Positions 11,350-22,198 of a stretch of 64,000 bases of DNA are shown here, piece by piece (position 1 is the first letter of the stretch; each line of letters starts with the position of its first letter). Position numbers and translations under genes: made by a program. Below the pieces are notes generated by a model, which saw only the letters and a program-made list of their open reading frames with translations, ran no database searches and was not told where the DNA came from. Origin of the DNA: Pseudo-nitzschia pungens (taxonomy: Eukaryota > Bacillariophyta > Bacillariophyceae > Bacillariales > Bacillariaceae); contig CM074765.1 in NCBI GenBank assembly GCA_037355855.1, positions 744,001 through 808,000 of the forward strand. The letters are read 5' to 3'.

Positions 11350-12923
11350 TCAAAACGAGTCGCGTCGTTGTTTGCGGTGACGGCGGCGGTGATGGTGATC
11401 CGGGGACGGGAACGGAAGCGGGAACGGTCCCGAACCAACCGCGGAGACCGTCCCTGTCGCTCGGGCTCTCTCGGGTCCGGGGTTCCCCACCGAGGGACCC
11501 CACCAGCGTTCCTCCACCGAGAGCCGCTCGTCTCCGGCGTAGGCCGCGGTCCGCACGTATCCGTCCGGACCGTGGAGCCAGACCACGAGGTTGTGCCGGG
11601 TTCCGGTGGCGATCGGGAGCGCCCCGTGCCGGGTCGCGCCCTTGTGGAGGACCGCAGTCCCCGGTGCGAGGGGCACGACGTCGACCGTGCGATTTGCACC
11701 GGCATCATTCTCGTTGTTGTTGTGCTCGTAATTGTTGTTGTTGTTGTTGTTGTAGTTGTTGTTGCCCCGGACGAAATAGAGGGAGGAACCCTCGTAGTCC
11801 TCGTCCGGGAGGTTGAGATTGACGTTGAGGGTGTACAGCGACGCGTCGGAGTGCTCATTGAGGTCCGTGTCGCGTGGCGGAGCCTCCCGAACAGCGCCGT
11901 TGTCGTGATCGTGATCGTGATCGTGATCGTGATCGTGATCGTGATCGTGATCGTGATCGTGATCGTTGTCGTGGTCGTTGTCGTGATCATTGTCATTGCT
12001 GCGACTGCATCTCTCGTCGTCCCGAATGCCGTCGTACCGAATCGTAAAGGCGTAGAATTCCGAATCGTCCGAGGGATTCCCCGCCAGCTCCGGAAACAGA
12101 GACCGCGCGATCGGCCGAACCAGGTCCGCCACCAGGTCCTCCAGAAAGGATCGCAGGTTTTCGGACCCCCGAACCCCGCCGGGAACGGAGGGCTCCAGGA
12201 GCATCCCGCGGCGGTTCATGGCGTTGGGCCTCCGGATCGGGATCCCGCTGTCCGAGAGCGCGTCCAGGTGGTTCCGTAGGAGCCGGACGCCCCCGGCGGT
12301 CAAGAATCCCGGGCAGCGCGCCACCATTTCGGTGTTGCCGTAATCCTCGCTGTTGCCAATCGCCAGCACCTCCCAGTGGTCCAGCACCGCTGCCTCGTGC
12401 TCGGACGAGGGATGGGTCCGGGCGCGGTGCGCATCCGCCACCAGTCCCGGGTGGATTGCCCCGTGGACTACCAGCCGCTCGGGAGTGGCAGCAACAACAT
12501 TTCCGTTTCCATTGGCATTGGCATTGACATTCGCCTCCCACTGGTTCCAGGCACGTTCTAGCAAGTCCGAGTGTTCCGCCCACCAGTCGGCGCCCTCCGT
12601 GTCCCCCCCGAGAGTTGATTCCGCGGAGGGTGGGCGGAGGGAGCGGGCTCGTTCGAGGGCATTGTCGCCACTGCTGCGGTTGCTGCTGCCGCCGCTGCCG
12701 CTGCCTGCTGCCGCCGCTTTTCTGGAGTGCCTCGTCGGTGAACGGACGAGGACGAAGCGCAGCTTTCCCGGGAGTCCGCAAAAGCCAGTGCCGGAAGGTT
12801 GGAGGGGAACGAGAATGCCAGGGTGGAAAGAACAAGGGCAAGGGTTCGGAGACAACGCCGGCGAAATGAAAACACTGACAGAGGAGCGGGTGAAAGAGTT
12901 TTTGGGTTCGGCCTTGATGTCAT
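11350..12923 (-). CDS. Secreted/ER 2-oxoglutarate Fe(II) oxygenase (prolyl-4-hydroxylase superfamily-like)
   Basis: The catalytic domain ends at TGA 11350-11352. It shows the double-stranded beta-helix signature: HSD in NEHSDASLYTLNVNLN (HxD iron ligands), GSSLYFVRG, then APGTAVLHKGATRHGALPI (distal iron His) and GTRHNLVVWLHG (Arg for 2-oxoglutarate). A His-Asp alternating repeat (about 11900-11985) and an Asn-rich insert (about 11700-11760) interrupt the core. The only upstream ATG (12921-12923) opens a different frame encoding a typical signal peptide (RRRCLRTLALVLSTLAFSF). The catalytic frame itself has no ATG upstream. Joining them needs one -1 or two +1 shifts between about 12650 and 12800, so the N-terminus is uncertain. 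Likely reaction: hydroxylation of peptidyl proline or lysine in the secretory pathway. The substrate is unknown. Confidence 0.75.
11905..11965. repeat. (GTGATC)n hexanucleotide array inside the oxygenase gene
   Basis: About ten copies of GTGATC, read on the minus strand as alternating Asp-His codons inside the 2OG oxygenase, just upstream of its HxD iron motif. Confidence 0.9.
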
Positions 12924-14123
12924 CGACTTGCAATATACTATTTGCGGGTAGAGATAGTTGTGTTGGTTGTTGGTTGTTGGTTTTGCTTTTGCTTTTGGTG
13001 GATGAGGACGAAACCGTTTTTGCGTCTTTCGGTTTCGATCTCGGTTGCGACTTTTGTCACACAAGAGGCGATCCGCTCTGAACACAATGTCAACGATCGA
13101 GGTTTGTGAATTGATTCCGTGTTGCGACTGATTCAGCGGTACACGTACTGGATGAGGAGACACCCAACATCCTGCTTCGAAATGGATTGTCAACAGTAAA
13201 ATACTTCGTACTGCGCAATACAGTATGTAAAAGGATGAAGTAAGAATGGAAGTGACAACCTGCGATCTACCGTTTGACGTACGGTACGATTCGAGTTCAA
13301 AATTGAAACGCGTCAAAAAACGAAACCCGATGTTCAATGTACAAGATCAAAAAGACACAAAGATCACGACGGCTTTTGATGACGCTGGTTCACCCAAGCG
13401 GCATGGATGGCGGTTTGTTTTTGTTTTTATAATTGCATTATTGCAGGGCACGGCACCTAGTAATCGTAGAGCTATTTAATCCTATCGTAGCATAATCGCG
13501 CGGTTTAGCCAAATACCGTACACCCTCAACCCGCAGCCTGATAAGCACCATTGCTACCCTGGACCCTCGAGTAGATTCAGATACTAGATACAGATGGGTG
13601 CGTACCGGTACGTACGTGTATTCGGTAGTGTCTGTAAGTACGAAGCCAGTACCGTATCCCCCTAACCAAGTTCCGGGTAACATTAGACGTCACACGTACG
13701 GTACAGTAAGCTTACTTGTAAGGTTTTACTGAATAAGTCTTTCCTCGTACAGTAAAAATGATTGTTGATATCCTTTCAATTTTGAAAACAATTTTGATTC
13801 ATTCTTCTTTTCGATGAGAGATTTTAAAATTTTTGACGAGAGATGAGAGAGGAAATACGAAGTACAGTACGAAGTAACTTACGCAGTGATTGGATATCAT
13901 GATAACAATCATAAACGAATAATGTTATATCTGTTCCCTGTTACTGACTGCAACCATATGCAGTGGACTGAACTGAACTGAACTGAACTGGACTGGACTG
14001 AACTGAACTGAACTGGACTGACTGAACTGACTAACTAACTAACTGATACAGATTGCCGCGCCTTTACATCCTCATCCGCATCCGCATCGACGAAACCGAC
14101 AGCGATGAGAACGACGGCATTGA
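12924..14123. other. Divergent intergenic region between the oxygenase and JmjC genes
   Basis: It serves both divergent genes as upstream DNA. A run of GAACT/GGACT pentamers covers about 13966-14040, ending about 85 bp before the JmjC start. CGTACG and TACCGGTA words occur at 13600-13710. I see no supported gene. Open frames at 13246-13479 and 13438-13683 lack domains. Confidence 0.5.
13966..14040. repeat. (GAACT/GGACT)n pentanucleotide array
   Basis: Tandem pentamers in the upstream region of the JmjC gene, grading into CTAA repeats. Typical of the gene-flanking pentamer arrays in this window. Confidence 0.85.
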
Positions 14124-15435
14124 ATGACGGCATCGAGAGTCTTCTCGGCGCGACAGCTGCAGATGCAGCAGAGGCAGAGACAGAGACAGACAATAAGATC
14201 GAAAACATCGTCGTCGTCGTTATCATCATCATCATCATCATCATTAGCCTCTACGGCCAGAGCCCCCCGCACGCAAAGACGCTTCCACACGCACGCCGCA
14301 ATGGCGTCGGTGGTCACCCGCCCGGTGGACCAGGCCCGCCTCGGCGACAGCAGCGGCGGTAGCAATGCGCACGTGCCGCCGCCTCCCGCATCGGCACCCC
14401 TGGCCGACGTCCTCCGATCGTATCACGCGCGACAGATTCCGGTGGTGGTCCGGGGCGCCGTTGAGGGCGCACCTGCCACGAAACGGTGGTCCTCACTCGA
14501 GTACTGGAAGAGCACGATCGAGAACAACAACTACTGCGACGCGATTGACGATAACCAAAACCAAAACCAAAACGACCCGGTAGTGGCCGTGGAACTCGGC
14601 GGATCCTACGGCAGCGCTTCCTCCGAACGGGCCGAGATTCCGCTCTCGGCGTACCTGCAGTTTCTGGAGGCCTTTGCGGAGCGCTACGGAACGGAGGGAT
14701 GTCTCCCGTGGGAGGGAACAACGGCTTCGGTCACGACGCAGCATCCCAAGCCGGACGGAGCTCGTCTACATGGCCCAGAACGACCTGCTCCCGGCGCTTT
14801 ATCCCGATGTTTGGATCCCAGACTGCTGCCGGAACGAGGGCAACAACGGCTGCGGCAACAGCAATGACATTGACAATGACAAGGCCGTCGTCGGCCTGGG
14901 ACGCCTCTACTCGGTCATGATGTGGCTCGGACCGCGCGGATGCGTGTCGCCCCTGCATTTTGATCCCCTCGACAATTGTCTGATGCAGCACTCCGGGCGC
15001 AAGCGGGTCCTCCTGTTCGCGCCGTCGACCGCGAACCAGAACACGGACACGAACCACAGCACGAACTATGGCACTGGCACTAACACTAACAATACCCACA
15101 ACGACAACACCGTGCCGTGGCACTACGCGGGCCACGACGGGCAGCAGTCCAACACCAGCCCGGTCGATCCGGAAGTCCTCGATTGGTGGAGCGCACACGA
15201 CGAGAATGGCGAGAAGAACGACAGCGGCAACGGCAACGGCAACGAGAGCATCCGCGAGACCGCATCGCGAATCGCGGAGGAGCAACTCTCCAACTATCCC
15301 CTCTTTTTCCAACACGCGCCGGAACGGTGGGAGTGCGTCCTGGAACCGGGAGACCTCCTCTACATTCCTGCCCGGTGGTGGCACCACGTTCGGTCCATCG
15401 ATGCGTCGGCGAGCGTCAATGTGTGGTGGAGATAG
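14124..15435 (+). CDS. JmjC / cupin-8 2-oxoglutarate hydroxylase, one frameshift
   Basis: ATG 14124 opens a Gln/Arg/Ser-rich leader (RTQRRFHTHAA) that could be a mitochondrial presequence. Internal Met codons, for example at MASVVTRP, are alternative starts. The domain then reads DVLRSYHARQIPVVVRGAVEG, RWSSLEYWKSTI, ELVYMAQNDLLPALYPDVWIPD, and VMMWLGPRGCVSPLHFDPLDNCLMQ (HxD iron ligands). Next come GRKRVLLFAPS and GDLLYIPARWWHHVRSI (distal His) and a final NVWW. This matches JmjC/FIH/JMJD5-type enzymes, which hydroxylate proteins or RNA-associated substrates. Asn-rich loops at 15050-15110 and 15210-15245 are insertions. The N-terminal and catalytic parts lie in different frames and join with one base skipped near 14757 (GAC-G-GAG). 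Confidence 0.78.
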
Positions 15436-17812
15436 CAGAGAAGTGCGATGCGATGCGATGTGACGCTAGGAATGAAATGGAATCAAATGGAATCAAATGA
15501 AAGGCAATGGAATTCGTTGGGATACAATGCGAAGATGTGATTTGATACCATGCGATGCATCACTTGTCACGGTACGGCACGGTATGGAAAACCTGTACGA
15601 TGACGATTCCGGATCGGCATTAGGGGTCGCAATCTCTGGCTCCGTCGTGCGGTAACTGCGCGATCACCCGAGACAGAGCGAGGAAGAGAGGGGGGGGGGG
15701 GGAAAAAAAAAAAAGACTGCCTAACCAAGTGGATGATGGGTGCATGGAGAAATGGATGGGGATCATTGACTGGGAGCGCAACGAAATGAACATGAACATG
15801 GATGCGGACGCGGACGCGGACGGGAGAGAGTGCAAGAACCGAACGAGGCCGCAGCAAGCCTGCTTGCTCGTGGTATCGCAACCGACAGCCGATTGTAGTA
15901 GTAATGTTGGCATGTACTTTTGAAATGAAGTGGAGGAGTGGGTCGATGACATTCGACTGGGTTCTCGCCTTGTCTTCTTGCCTTGTCGCATTGGATCCTG
16001 CTGTCACATTGCATATGGCGTTGCATTTCATCGGTGTCGTTCCGTACCGTTCCAGTCGGATCGGAATGGAATGGAATGGATCGGATCGGATCGGATCGGA
16101 TCGGATCGGATCGGATCCGGCGTTGCCACGGACCTATCTGGGTCTCTTCTTTCTCGCTATCTCTAGGCCTCTCTGCTGAGACAGTGTAGAAGAGAGTCCT
16201 TGGTTGGTGGCCCTCAGAGTTACAAGGACTATGAAGTTGCCGGCAGAGTTCATTGTTATCGAATAAACGAGTGCCAGTGCGGTGAGACCTCAACTGTACC
16301 GGCACGAAATCACAAAACAAAATTTCACGAAATACACCAAGTCATACTACACGCCAAAATCACAAAATACTACGCTCATGAAATGCCGCGCCTGGTAGTA
16401 GTAGCAATGGATTGTACCAAAAGACATCTCTTCTCCGACGCCAAGAAGTAACCAACATCTAGAAAGGAAACGTTACAACTTCTCGTGGCTTTACTAGTTC
16501 TTCTTCCTTGGCTGGCTGCTGTATCACTACCCTACTCGGCTATGGTCTGCATGCTGACTATTTTTGCGTTCTTTGTTGTTACTACTACTGTCACCATTTG
16601 CAAATAAAAATCACCTCCTCGGACTCGGAATGCATGCTCCTAACAAACTTGCAAATCCACAAGAAGTAAGGGTTGGCGAGGAATTCTGATCCTCACTCAC
16701 TAATACTAAACTATGCGCACCACCAGCTTTTTCTTCTTGACCTAGAGGTAGTAGTACTAGTAACCTTACTAGTAGTAGTTGTATTTGTAGTCTTATTACT
16801 ACTACTACTAGCAGCATGATTCTTGTAACAATAGTATAACAGTATAAAATTCCTAATAATACTAGTACTATGAGTTGTCCACTGCTGGTGGGGCTGCGAA
16901 CCAAGTTTTTAATGATGACTAGTACATCCACCGGGGGACAGCAGTGAGGAGTTTTCCCTACTGCAAGTAATGAACATGTTTGTCAAGGATGTTCTTGTTC
17001 ACAAAGAACTTGAGAAACTACTAATATTGCTAGAAGGACCACTACTAGCTACTGGTACCATCAGCAGTAATACTAGTAGTAGTAGTACTACGAGGACTAC
17101 TACTACTACTATTCGTACCGGTAGTACTACTACTCCTTCGTAAAAATCATCTCTTTACAAAAACAGATGGTGACACTGACACTTGGCAGTCCAGTACAGA
17201 GCTATTATGCATACTGATGAGTGAATCGGCCTAAAAATGTAATTTCAAATACCGGTACACAATAGCATGACGAACGGAATCGCAGAAAGATCTCCATGTA
17301 GAAACTAATAGAAAAAGTGGACCCAGTATCATGTCGTTTTTGTTGTTCGGAGTATAACGAACGTTTTTGAGCAGCTTTTTTGTTGTTCGGAGTCTAGAAT
17401 ATGTGTTTTAGGCGAACTAAATTTTTATTTTGTGCGACACGGGTTGCGACAACCTTCATACGTTTCATTCCTAACTATTAATGATGAAAAGCACGAATGG
17501 GAATTTTGGTCATAAAAATTTTCCTTCCAACACTATCACATTTCTACTGCCCTCATTCGATTCGACGCCAATGAACAAAATATTTAGGCTTCACAAATCT
17601 AACATCCAATAATAAAGTTGTCAGAAAGAATCTTTCGTTCGTGGGAAGAAGGAAGAGAATCCCTTCACGAGGCGGGTTTACTGGTACAAGGAGAAACGTG
17701 ACAAAGAAAACAAAACGAGAGCATCGGATACCGATTGATTAACCGCATTTCAACTCTGTTTTCACTTTCAGTGATTCTCTCTCAAAAAACCTTCGACATA
17801 CTAATCATCAAG
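15436..17812. other. Repeat-rich intergenic region
   Basis: It begins with GATGC/GGAATC pentamer runs right after the JmjC stop. A poly-G/poly-A tract lies at 15693-15715 and a GGATC array at about 16066-16120. Degenerate TACTACTAG trinucleotide DNA covers about 16740-17130. The last 100 bp are the promoter and 5' UTR of the cupredoxin gene. No gene is supported. Confidence 0.5.
16063..16120. repeat. (GGAAT)n/(GGATC)n pentanucleotide array
   Basis: Three GGAAT units are followed by about eight GGATC units in tandem. Non-coding. Confidence 0.9.
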
Positions 17813-20062
17813 ATGGTGTATTCAATGCTACCATCTGCTTCGCTGCTAGCAGTAGCGGCAACAAGTCTGTTCAATGTGGCCCACGCCGTCGAGTTCTTTG
17901 CTCCCGATTGGATCATCCCGGCAAACATCGGGTCGCCTTACCCGCCCATGACCGTCAATGCCGGCGACACACTTACCTTTGCTTGGTCACAGGGTACCCA
18001 CGATGTATGGATCTATCCAAGTGGTTCCTGCAATGAGGCAGGAAAGCGCCAGATTGGAAGCACCCTCGACAACCCCACGACCTACACCTTTACGGAAGCC
18101 GATGCGGGCTCTGTCATTACCTTTGTGTGCGATGTTGGTAGCCATTGTGAAGCCGGTATGCTCATGGACGTCACTGTTTTGGCTTCTGAAACTACCAGTG
18201 TAGTCGAAGAGGTAGATGCTACCGCTTCCGTCACTTCTGATTCCGAAGATGACGACACAGCAGGTGAAATCACCCTTGGCCAGTACAGCACGTGCTACGT
18301 GTGCGGTTCGGCCGATGCCGAGGTTACCAACCCCTCAATAATCGTCTCTCTTCCCAATCCCGGTGGTCCCACCTTCGATGTGTCTTGTGCCGATCTCTAC
18401 CAAGATGGATTAGATGGTATCATTCCCGACGAGTCTTGCAACTTCATCAGCCAGTATGCATTCAACCCTTGCGGATGTGCTGCTCCCAATTTTTCGTGCA
18501 ACATTTGCGGTCCCGAAGACGATTGGACTGTTCTGCTTCCTAACCAGGAACTCACCCTTCCGGCCGATCCAACGAATCCCAGCGCTACCATCACCACAAC
18601 GTGTGGCGAATTTTACAGTTCCGGGCTGAACGGAGATCTCGATCCGATGCAGTGCCAAGCCGCTCCGGTATTCGCAGCTATCACCTGCCAGTGCATTCCC
18701 CCCAACTACAGCTGTAACATCTGTGGAGAAGGATTCAAGCTCAACAGACCCGACGATCAAATTCTTCTCCCCTCTGGAGAGTCCGGCACGTGCGCCGATC
18801 TCTCGAGTCAGGGTGCCAGCGGTACATTGACCCCCACCGATTGCATAGCTGCCACCGACTACACCCGCAGCACCGGAACCTGTGGCTGTGTTCCCGAAGA
18901 AGGATACCCCGAGTGCTTGATCTGTGAGGGTGAAGGCGAGTCGCCCTTGTCCCCCGACTTTATGCTTACCCTCTCGATCGACGACGTTAATAGCTGTGGA
19001 GATCTGTACGAAGCCGGTCTCGCTGGTGAGATCTCTCCTTCCCGTTGTAGTGCTATCCAGGCCCAGTCGATCGGCTGCAACTGCGCTCCCGCGGACTTCA
19101 CCTGCGACGTGTGCGGGGGAGACGGAACCGAGATGACCATGTTGTCGCCCGAGGCCAACTTCACCGTTCCTACCGGCCCCGGAAATGGTGTTGTGGCTAA
19201 CTGCGGCGAAGTCTCCGCCGCCGGTGCCGCCGGGGTTCTCACACCCAACGATTGCGCCATAGTCTCTCCTCTCGCGCAGGCCCGGTGCGGTTGCATGCCT
19301 TCCGGGTTCACCTGTAACATTTGCGGAGACGACGGGGACCAAGAGGTGACCCTCCCCAGCTCCACCTTTGTTCCCCAGAACGATGTCACCTGTGGCGATG
19401 CCGAGGCCGCCGGACTCGCCGGAACCATCACTCCCACCACCTGCTCGTTCTACCAGACCCAAGCCATACGGTTTTGCGGTTGCGCCGACAAGAAAAGCGA
19501 AGACGAGACCGAACCGGATCCTACGGCGGACCCTACGGTTAGTCCTGTTGTTCCTTCCACGGAAGCTCCCGTTGCCATCACCGAAGCTCCCGTTGCCAAA
19601 CCCGTTGTTGCTCCCTCGGACGCTCCGGTGGCTTCTCCAGTGGAAGCTCCCGTGGCAGCTCCAGTGGCAGCTCCAGTGGCAGCTCCAGTGGAAGCTCCTG
19701 TTGCCGCTCCCGTGGCGGCTCCGGTGGAAGCTCCCGCTGCTGCTCCCGTGACGGCTCCTGTGGAAGCTCCCGTTGCTGATCCCGTGGAAGCTCCCGTTGA
19801 GGCTCCAGTTGCTACTCCCGTGGAGGCTCCAGTTGCCGCTCCTGAAGCAGCTCCCGTGACTGCTCCGGTCGCGGCTCCGGAAGCAGCTCCTGTCGAAGCC
19901 CCCGTGACTGCTCCCGTCACCGCACCGGTAGTGGCTCCCACTCCTTCTCTCAATGATGAAATGACCAGCAGTTCTATCCAGGAAGCGGCCTCGGATGCGT
20001 CATCTACCTTTGGAACGATGCTTCCCGCCGTTTTGGGCGCGGCCGTTGCCTTCTTGATTTAA
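17813..20062 (+). CDS. Secreted phytocyanin-like cupredoxin with six Cys-rich repeats and Ala-Pro-Val stalk
   Basis: Start ATG 17813 is preferred because it is followed by a clean signal peptide (residues 1-25, ending AHA). Residues 26-125 form a blue-copper fold with candidate ligands His63 (GTHDVW), Cys106, His111 and Met116 in CDVGSHCEAGM, spaced as in phytocyanins. About six Cys-rich modules of 60-70 residues follow, each with CNICG-type start, a (C)G(D/E)xxxxGLxG core and a closing CGCA-type motif. A 130-residue stalk of APVAAPVEAP repeats comes next, then a hydrophobic C-terminus (TMLPAVLGAAVAFLI) that could be a GPI signal or membrane anchor. The gene is 749 codons, intronless and free of frameshifts. 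It is probably a cell-surface or frustule-associated protein. Electron transfer or metal binding is inferred from the copper ligands only. Confidence 0.8.
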   Translation: MVYSMLPSASLLAVAATSLFNVAHAVEFFAPDWIIPANIGSPYPPMTVNAGDTLTFAWSQGTHDVWIYPSGSCNEAGKRQIGSTLDNPTTYTFTEADAGSVITFVCDVGSHCEAGMLMDVTVLASETTSVVEEVDATASVTSDSEDDDTAGEITLGQYSTCYVCGSADAEVTNPSIIVSLPNPGGPTFDVSCADLYQDGLDGIIPDESCNFISQYAFNPCGCAAPNFSCNICGPEDDWTVLLPNQELTLPADPTNPSATITTTCGEFYSSGLNGDLDPMQCQAAPVFAAITCQCIPPNYSCNICGEGFKLNRPDDQILLPSGESGTCADLSSQGASGTLTPTDCIAATDYTRSTGTCGCVPEEGYPECLICEGEGESPLSPDFMLTLSIDDVNSCGDLYEAGLAGEISPSRCSAIQAQSIGCNCAPADFTCDVCGGDGTEMTMLSPEANFTVPTGPGNGVVANCGEVSAAGAAGVLTPNDCAIVSPLAQARCGCMPSGFTCNICGDDGDQEVTLPSSTFVPQNDVTCGDAEAAGLAGTITPTTCSFYQTQAIRFCGCADKKSEDETEPDPTADPTVSPVVPSTEAPVAITEAPVAKPVVAPSDAPVASPVEAPVAAPVAAPVAAPVEAPVAAPVAAPVEAPAAAPVTAPVEAPVADPVEAPVEAPVATPVEAPVAAPEAAPVTAPVAAPEAAPVEAPVTAPVTAPVVAPTPSLNDEMTSSSIQEAASDASSTFGTMLPAVLGAAVAFLI
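19640..19950. repeat. In-frame Ala-Pro-Val coding repeat
   Basis: Degenerate 12-18 bp units of GCTCCnGTnG encode the APVAAPV(E/T)AP stalk of the cupredoxin protein. Synonymous third positions vary, so the repeat is kept at protein level. Confidence 0.8.
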
Positions 20063-22198
20063 TCTGCTACTGCGCTACCGCAGCTCCTTCTTGTACCATT
20101 ATAACTCCTCCTTCATTGTTTAAATAAACCCAACGACACAAAGAGATAGGCAAGATCTGTATAAGGATCGGTCTTTCTTGCCATTCAGAAAACATGAACT
20201 ACGTGTAATGAACGTATAATACATAACAGAAAAAATTGTCTATCTGGCAAGAGTAGGGTTACTGTGCTAAATAAATTCTCAACCGATCCAATTGGGAACA
20301 TTTATGATAGATATCAATTCAGTTTTACGGAATCACCTCCTGTGATGATTTCTCATCGTATGCAAAGTCATCAGATTTGCCAAGCCAAGAACCGTGACTC
20401 ACGCACCCCATTGCGTTTCTTCCTTTGTCCGTTTCGTGGCCTCACAGTGTTGCGCAACCTAGCATCACAGTGTAGTGTTGCATCACATCACATCACATCA
20501 CATCACTTCACTTCACGTCACGTCACGTCACGTCACGTCACGTCACATCGTGGTATATCCTCGTCACATTCAAGGAGACAATTCTGTCCGCATTGTTCCG
20601 AAAACACCAGGGGTCAAAACAGATCCAAACAATGCATGCGCCTTGCGCAATGTTGTCCATCTGAATGGTGATTCAGTCCATTCTCTGGAAAAAAACGATG
20701 TACTCATTGTCGTCCGTGCGACCAATTGTCACTGCCGGATGGGAAGGGTCCGTGCGATTACCTCGTTCGCTCGTTCGCTCGTTCATTTGTTCGTTTCGTT
20801 TCGTTTCGTTTCGTTTCGTTTCGTTGCCTACTCGAGCGAAGAAAAGATACAGAGCACCTCCACGTCCTCCGAGCCGAGAGATCTGCCGTGCCGATCGGTG
20901 GAACCGGTGGGCGTTGCCCTTCGCACGACCGGAGACGTGACGCTTTGTGACGCCCGCGGCAGGGATCCCGCGAACACCGGACCCTTGGTGCACAATCCGC
21001 TCGTGTCTTCGCTGGCAATGGGTGGTGATGGTTCGGAAGGGCTGGATCCGTACGCGGAAAGGAAGGAACGGATCATGGTGATTCGTTCGGGTGCTCGTTG
21101 TGGCTTTGGCTGCGGCTGTGGCGATGGCTGTGACAGTGGCTATGGTTCTCCTTGTTTCGTTTTGAGAATGGCTGCGGAAACTCTTTTCCTGAGATCTGAT
21201 CTCTTCGTTCTCCGGTGTCTCTTGGTATCTTTAGGGGTGAAGAATCGATGAAGGAAAAGTTTCCATCACGATGTTTTGACTCGTGACGTCCAAATTCCGT
21301 CAGACACGTCGCAAAAATTTCGTGTGTTCTTGTTTTGCCGGGTTTTGCGGTGAGCGCACGCCTTCTACGGTACGGTACCGGTAGTACAGCAAGTTGTTTC
21401 CTAAACAACTGGAAGATTCCATGGTACAAGTTGCGCATGTATGGACTATGTTACCGCTAAGGTTCGTACGTTGTGGTATGATTTTTTTTCCTCTCAAAGC
21501 GTGCCGGTGGAGAGAATTCAGGATTCGAATTAAGCCTGTACATGTCGTGCACGGTGTGATAGAGCATGCAATCATAAGTTACCGGTATGTGCGTAACTTA
21601 CTCGTACGTTTTTTCCAATTTTTTCCAATTCCCTTTGACCAATGACCAATGACGAAAGATAATCTCTGGGTTGGGAAAGATTGATTCATTCGATTCCTTT
21701 CAGTCTCTTTTGCAAGTACAAGTAATTACAGTAAGGTTATAGGTTACTGTAAGTCTTACATTAGTCGCAAACCCTAAATTGCGGTCATCAGTTCCAAATT
21801 GGACTCAAATAGTCTCTCATGAAGTTTTCCATAAGATGCGTACGAGTAAGACCGTACAAGTACCCGTAACCTTACTCCTACTCTGAAGTCGTTGTAATGG
21901 CATGTACCGTTCGACAGAGTCACCAGTTTAACAATGTCCTTTGTACGTATACGTACGAGTATGTACGAGTACAAGTACCAGTAAGGTTACTGTTATGCAA
22001 CGGTTTCGTGCAGATCCTCCGTATCTTACCCGGTACCGTACACGTAATTTTACCGGTAAAGTTCCCACTCACCAAAAACAAAAAATGTCACCGAACATCG
22101 TGTTCTCATTGGGATGATCCCGATAGAGACGAGCACATTGCCTCGAAGGTATCAGCAGGGGTGCCTGTATGGTAACAAGCTGCTGATCGACCGAAAAT
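20063..22198. other. Intergenic region with pentamer arrays
   Basis: Contains the 3' flank of the cupredoxin gene (AATAAA-like signals near 20120), CATCA/CGTCA pentamers at about 20478-20552, and CGTTC/TTTCG pentamers at about 20760-20826. GTAAGGTTAC words occur at 21735, 21865 and 21982. An open frame of 258 codons at 20475-21251 is largely built from the pentamer arrays, and I do not call it. Confidence 0.5.
20478..20552. repeat. (CATCA)n/(CGTCA)n pentanucleotide array
   Basis: About fourteen tandem pentamers changing from ATCAC to GTCAC phase. Non-coding. Confidence 0.9.

Noticed and set aside
11368..12279. 303-codon plus-strand frame opposite the 2OG oxygenase
   Set aside because: Shadow frame with a V/I run created by the complement of the Asp-His repeat.
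20475..21251. 258-codon open frame
   Set aside because: Much of it is CATCA/CGTCA and TTTCG pentamer array. The remainder has no domain, and frames on the other strand are equally open.
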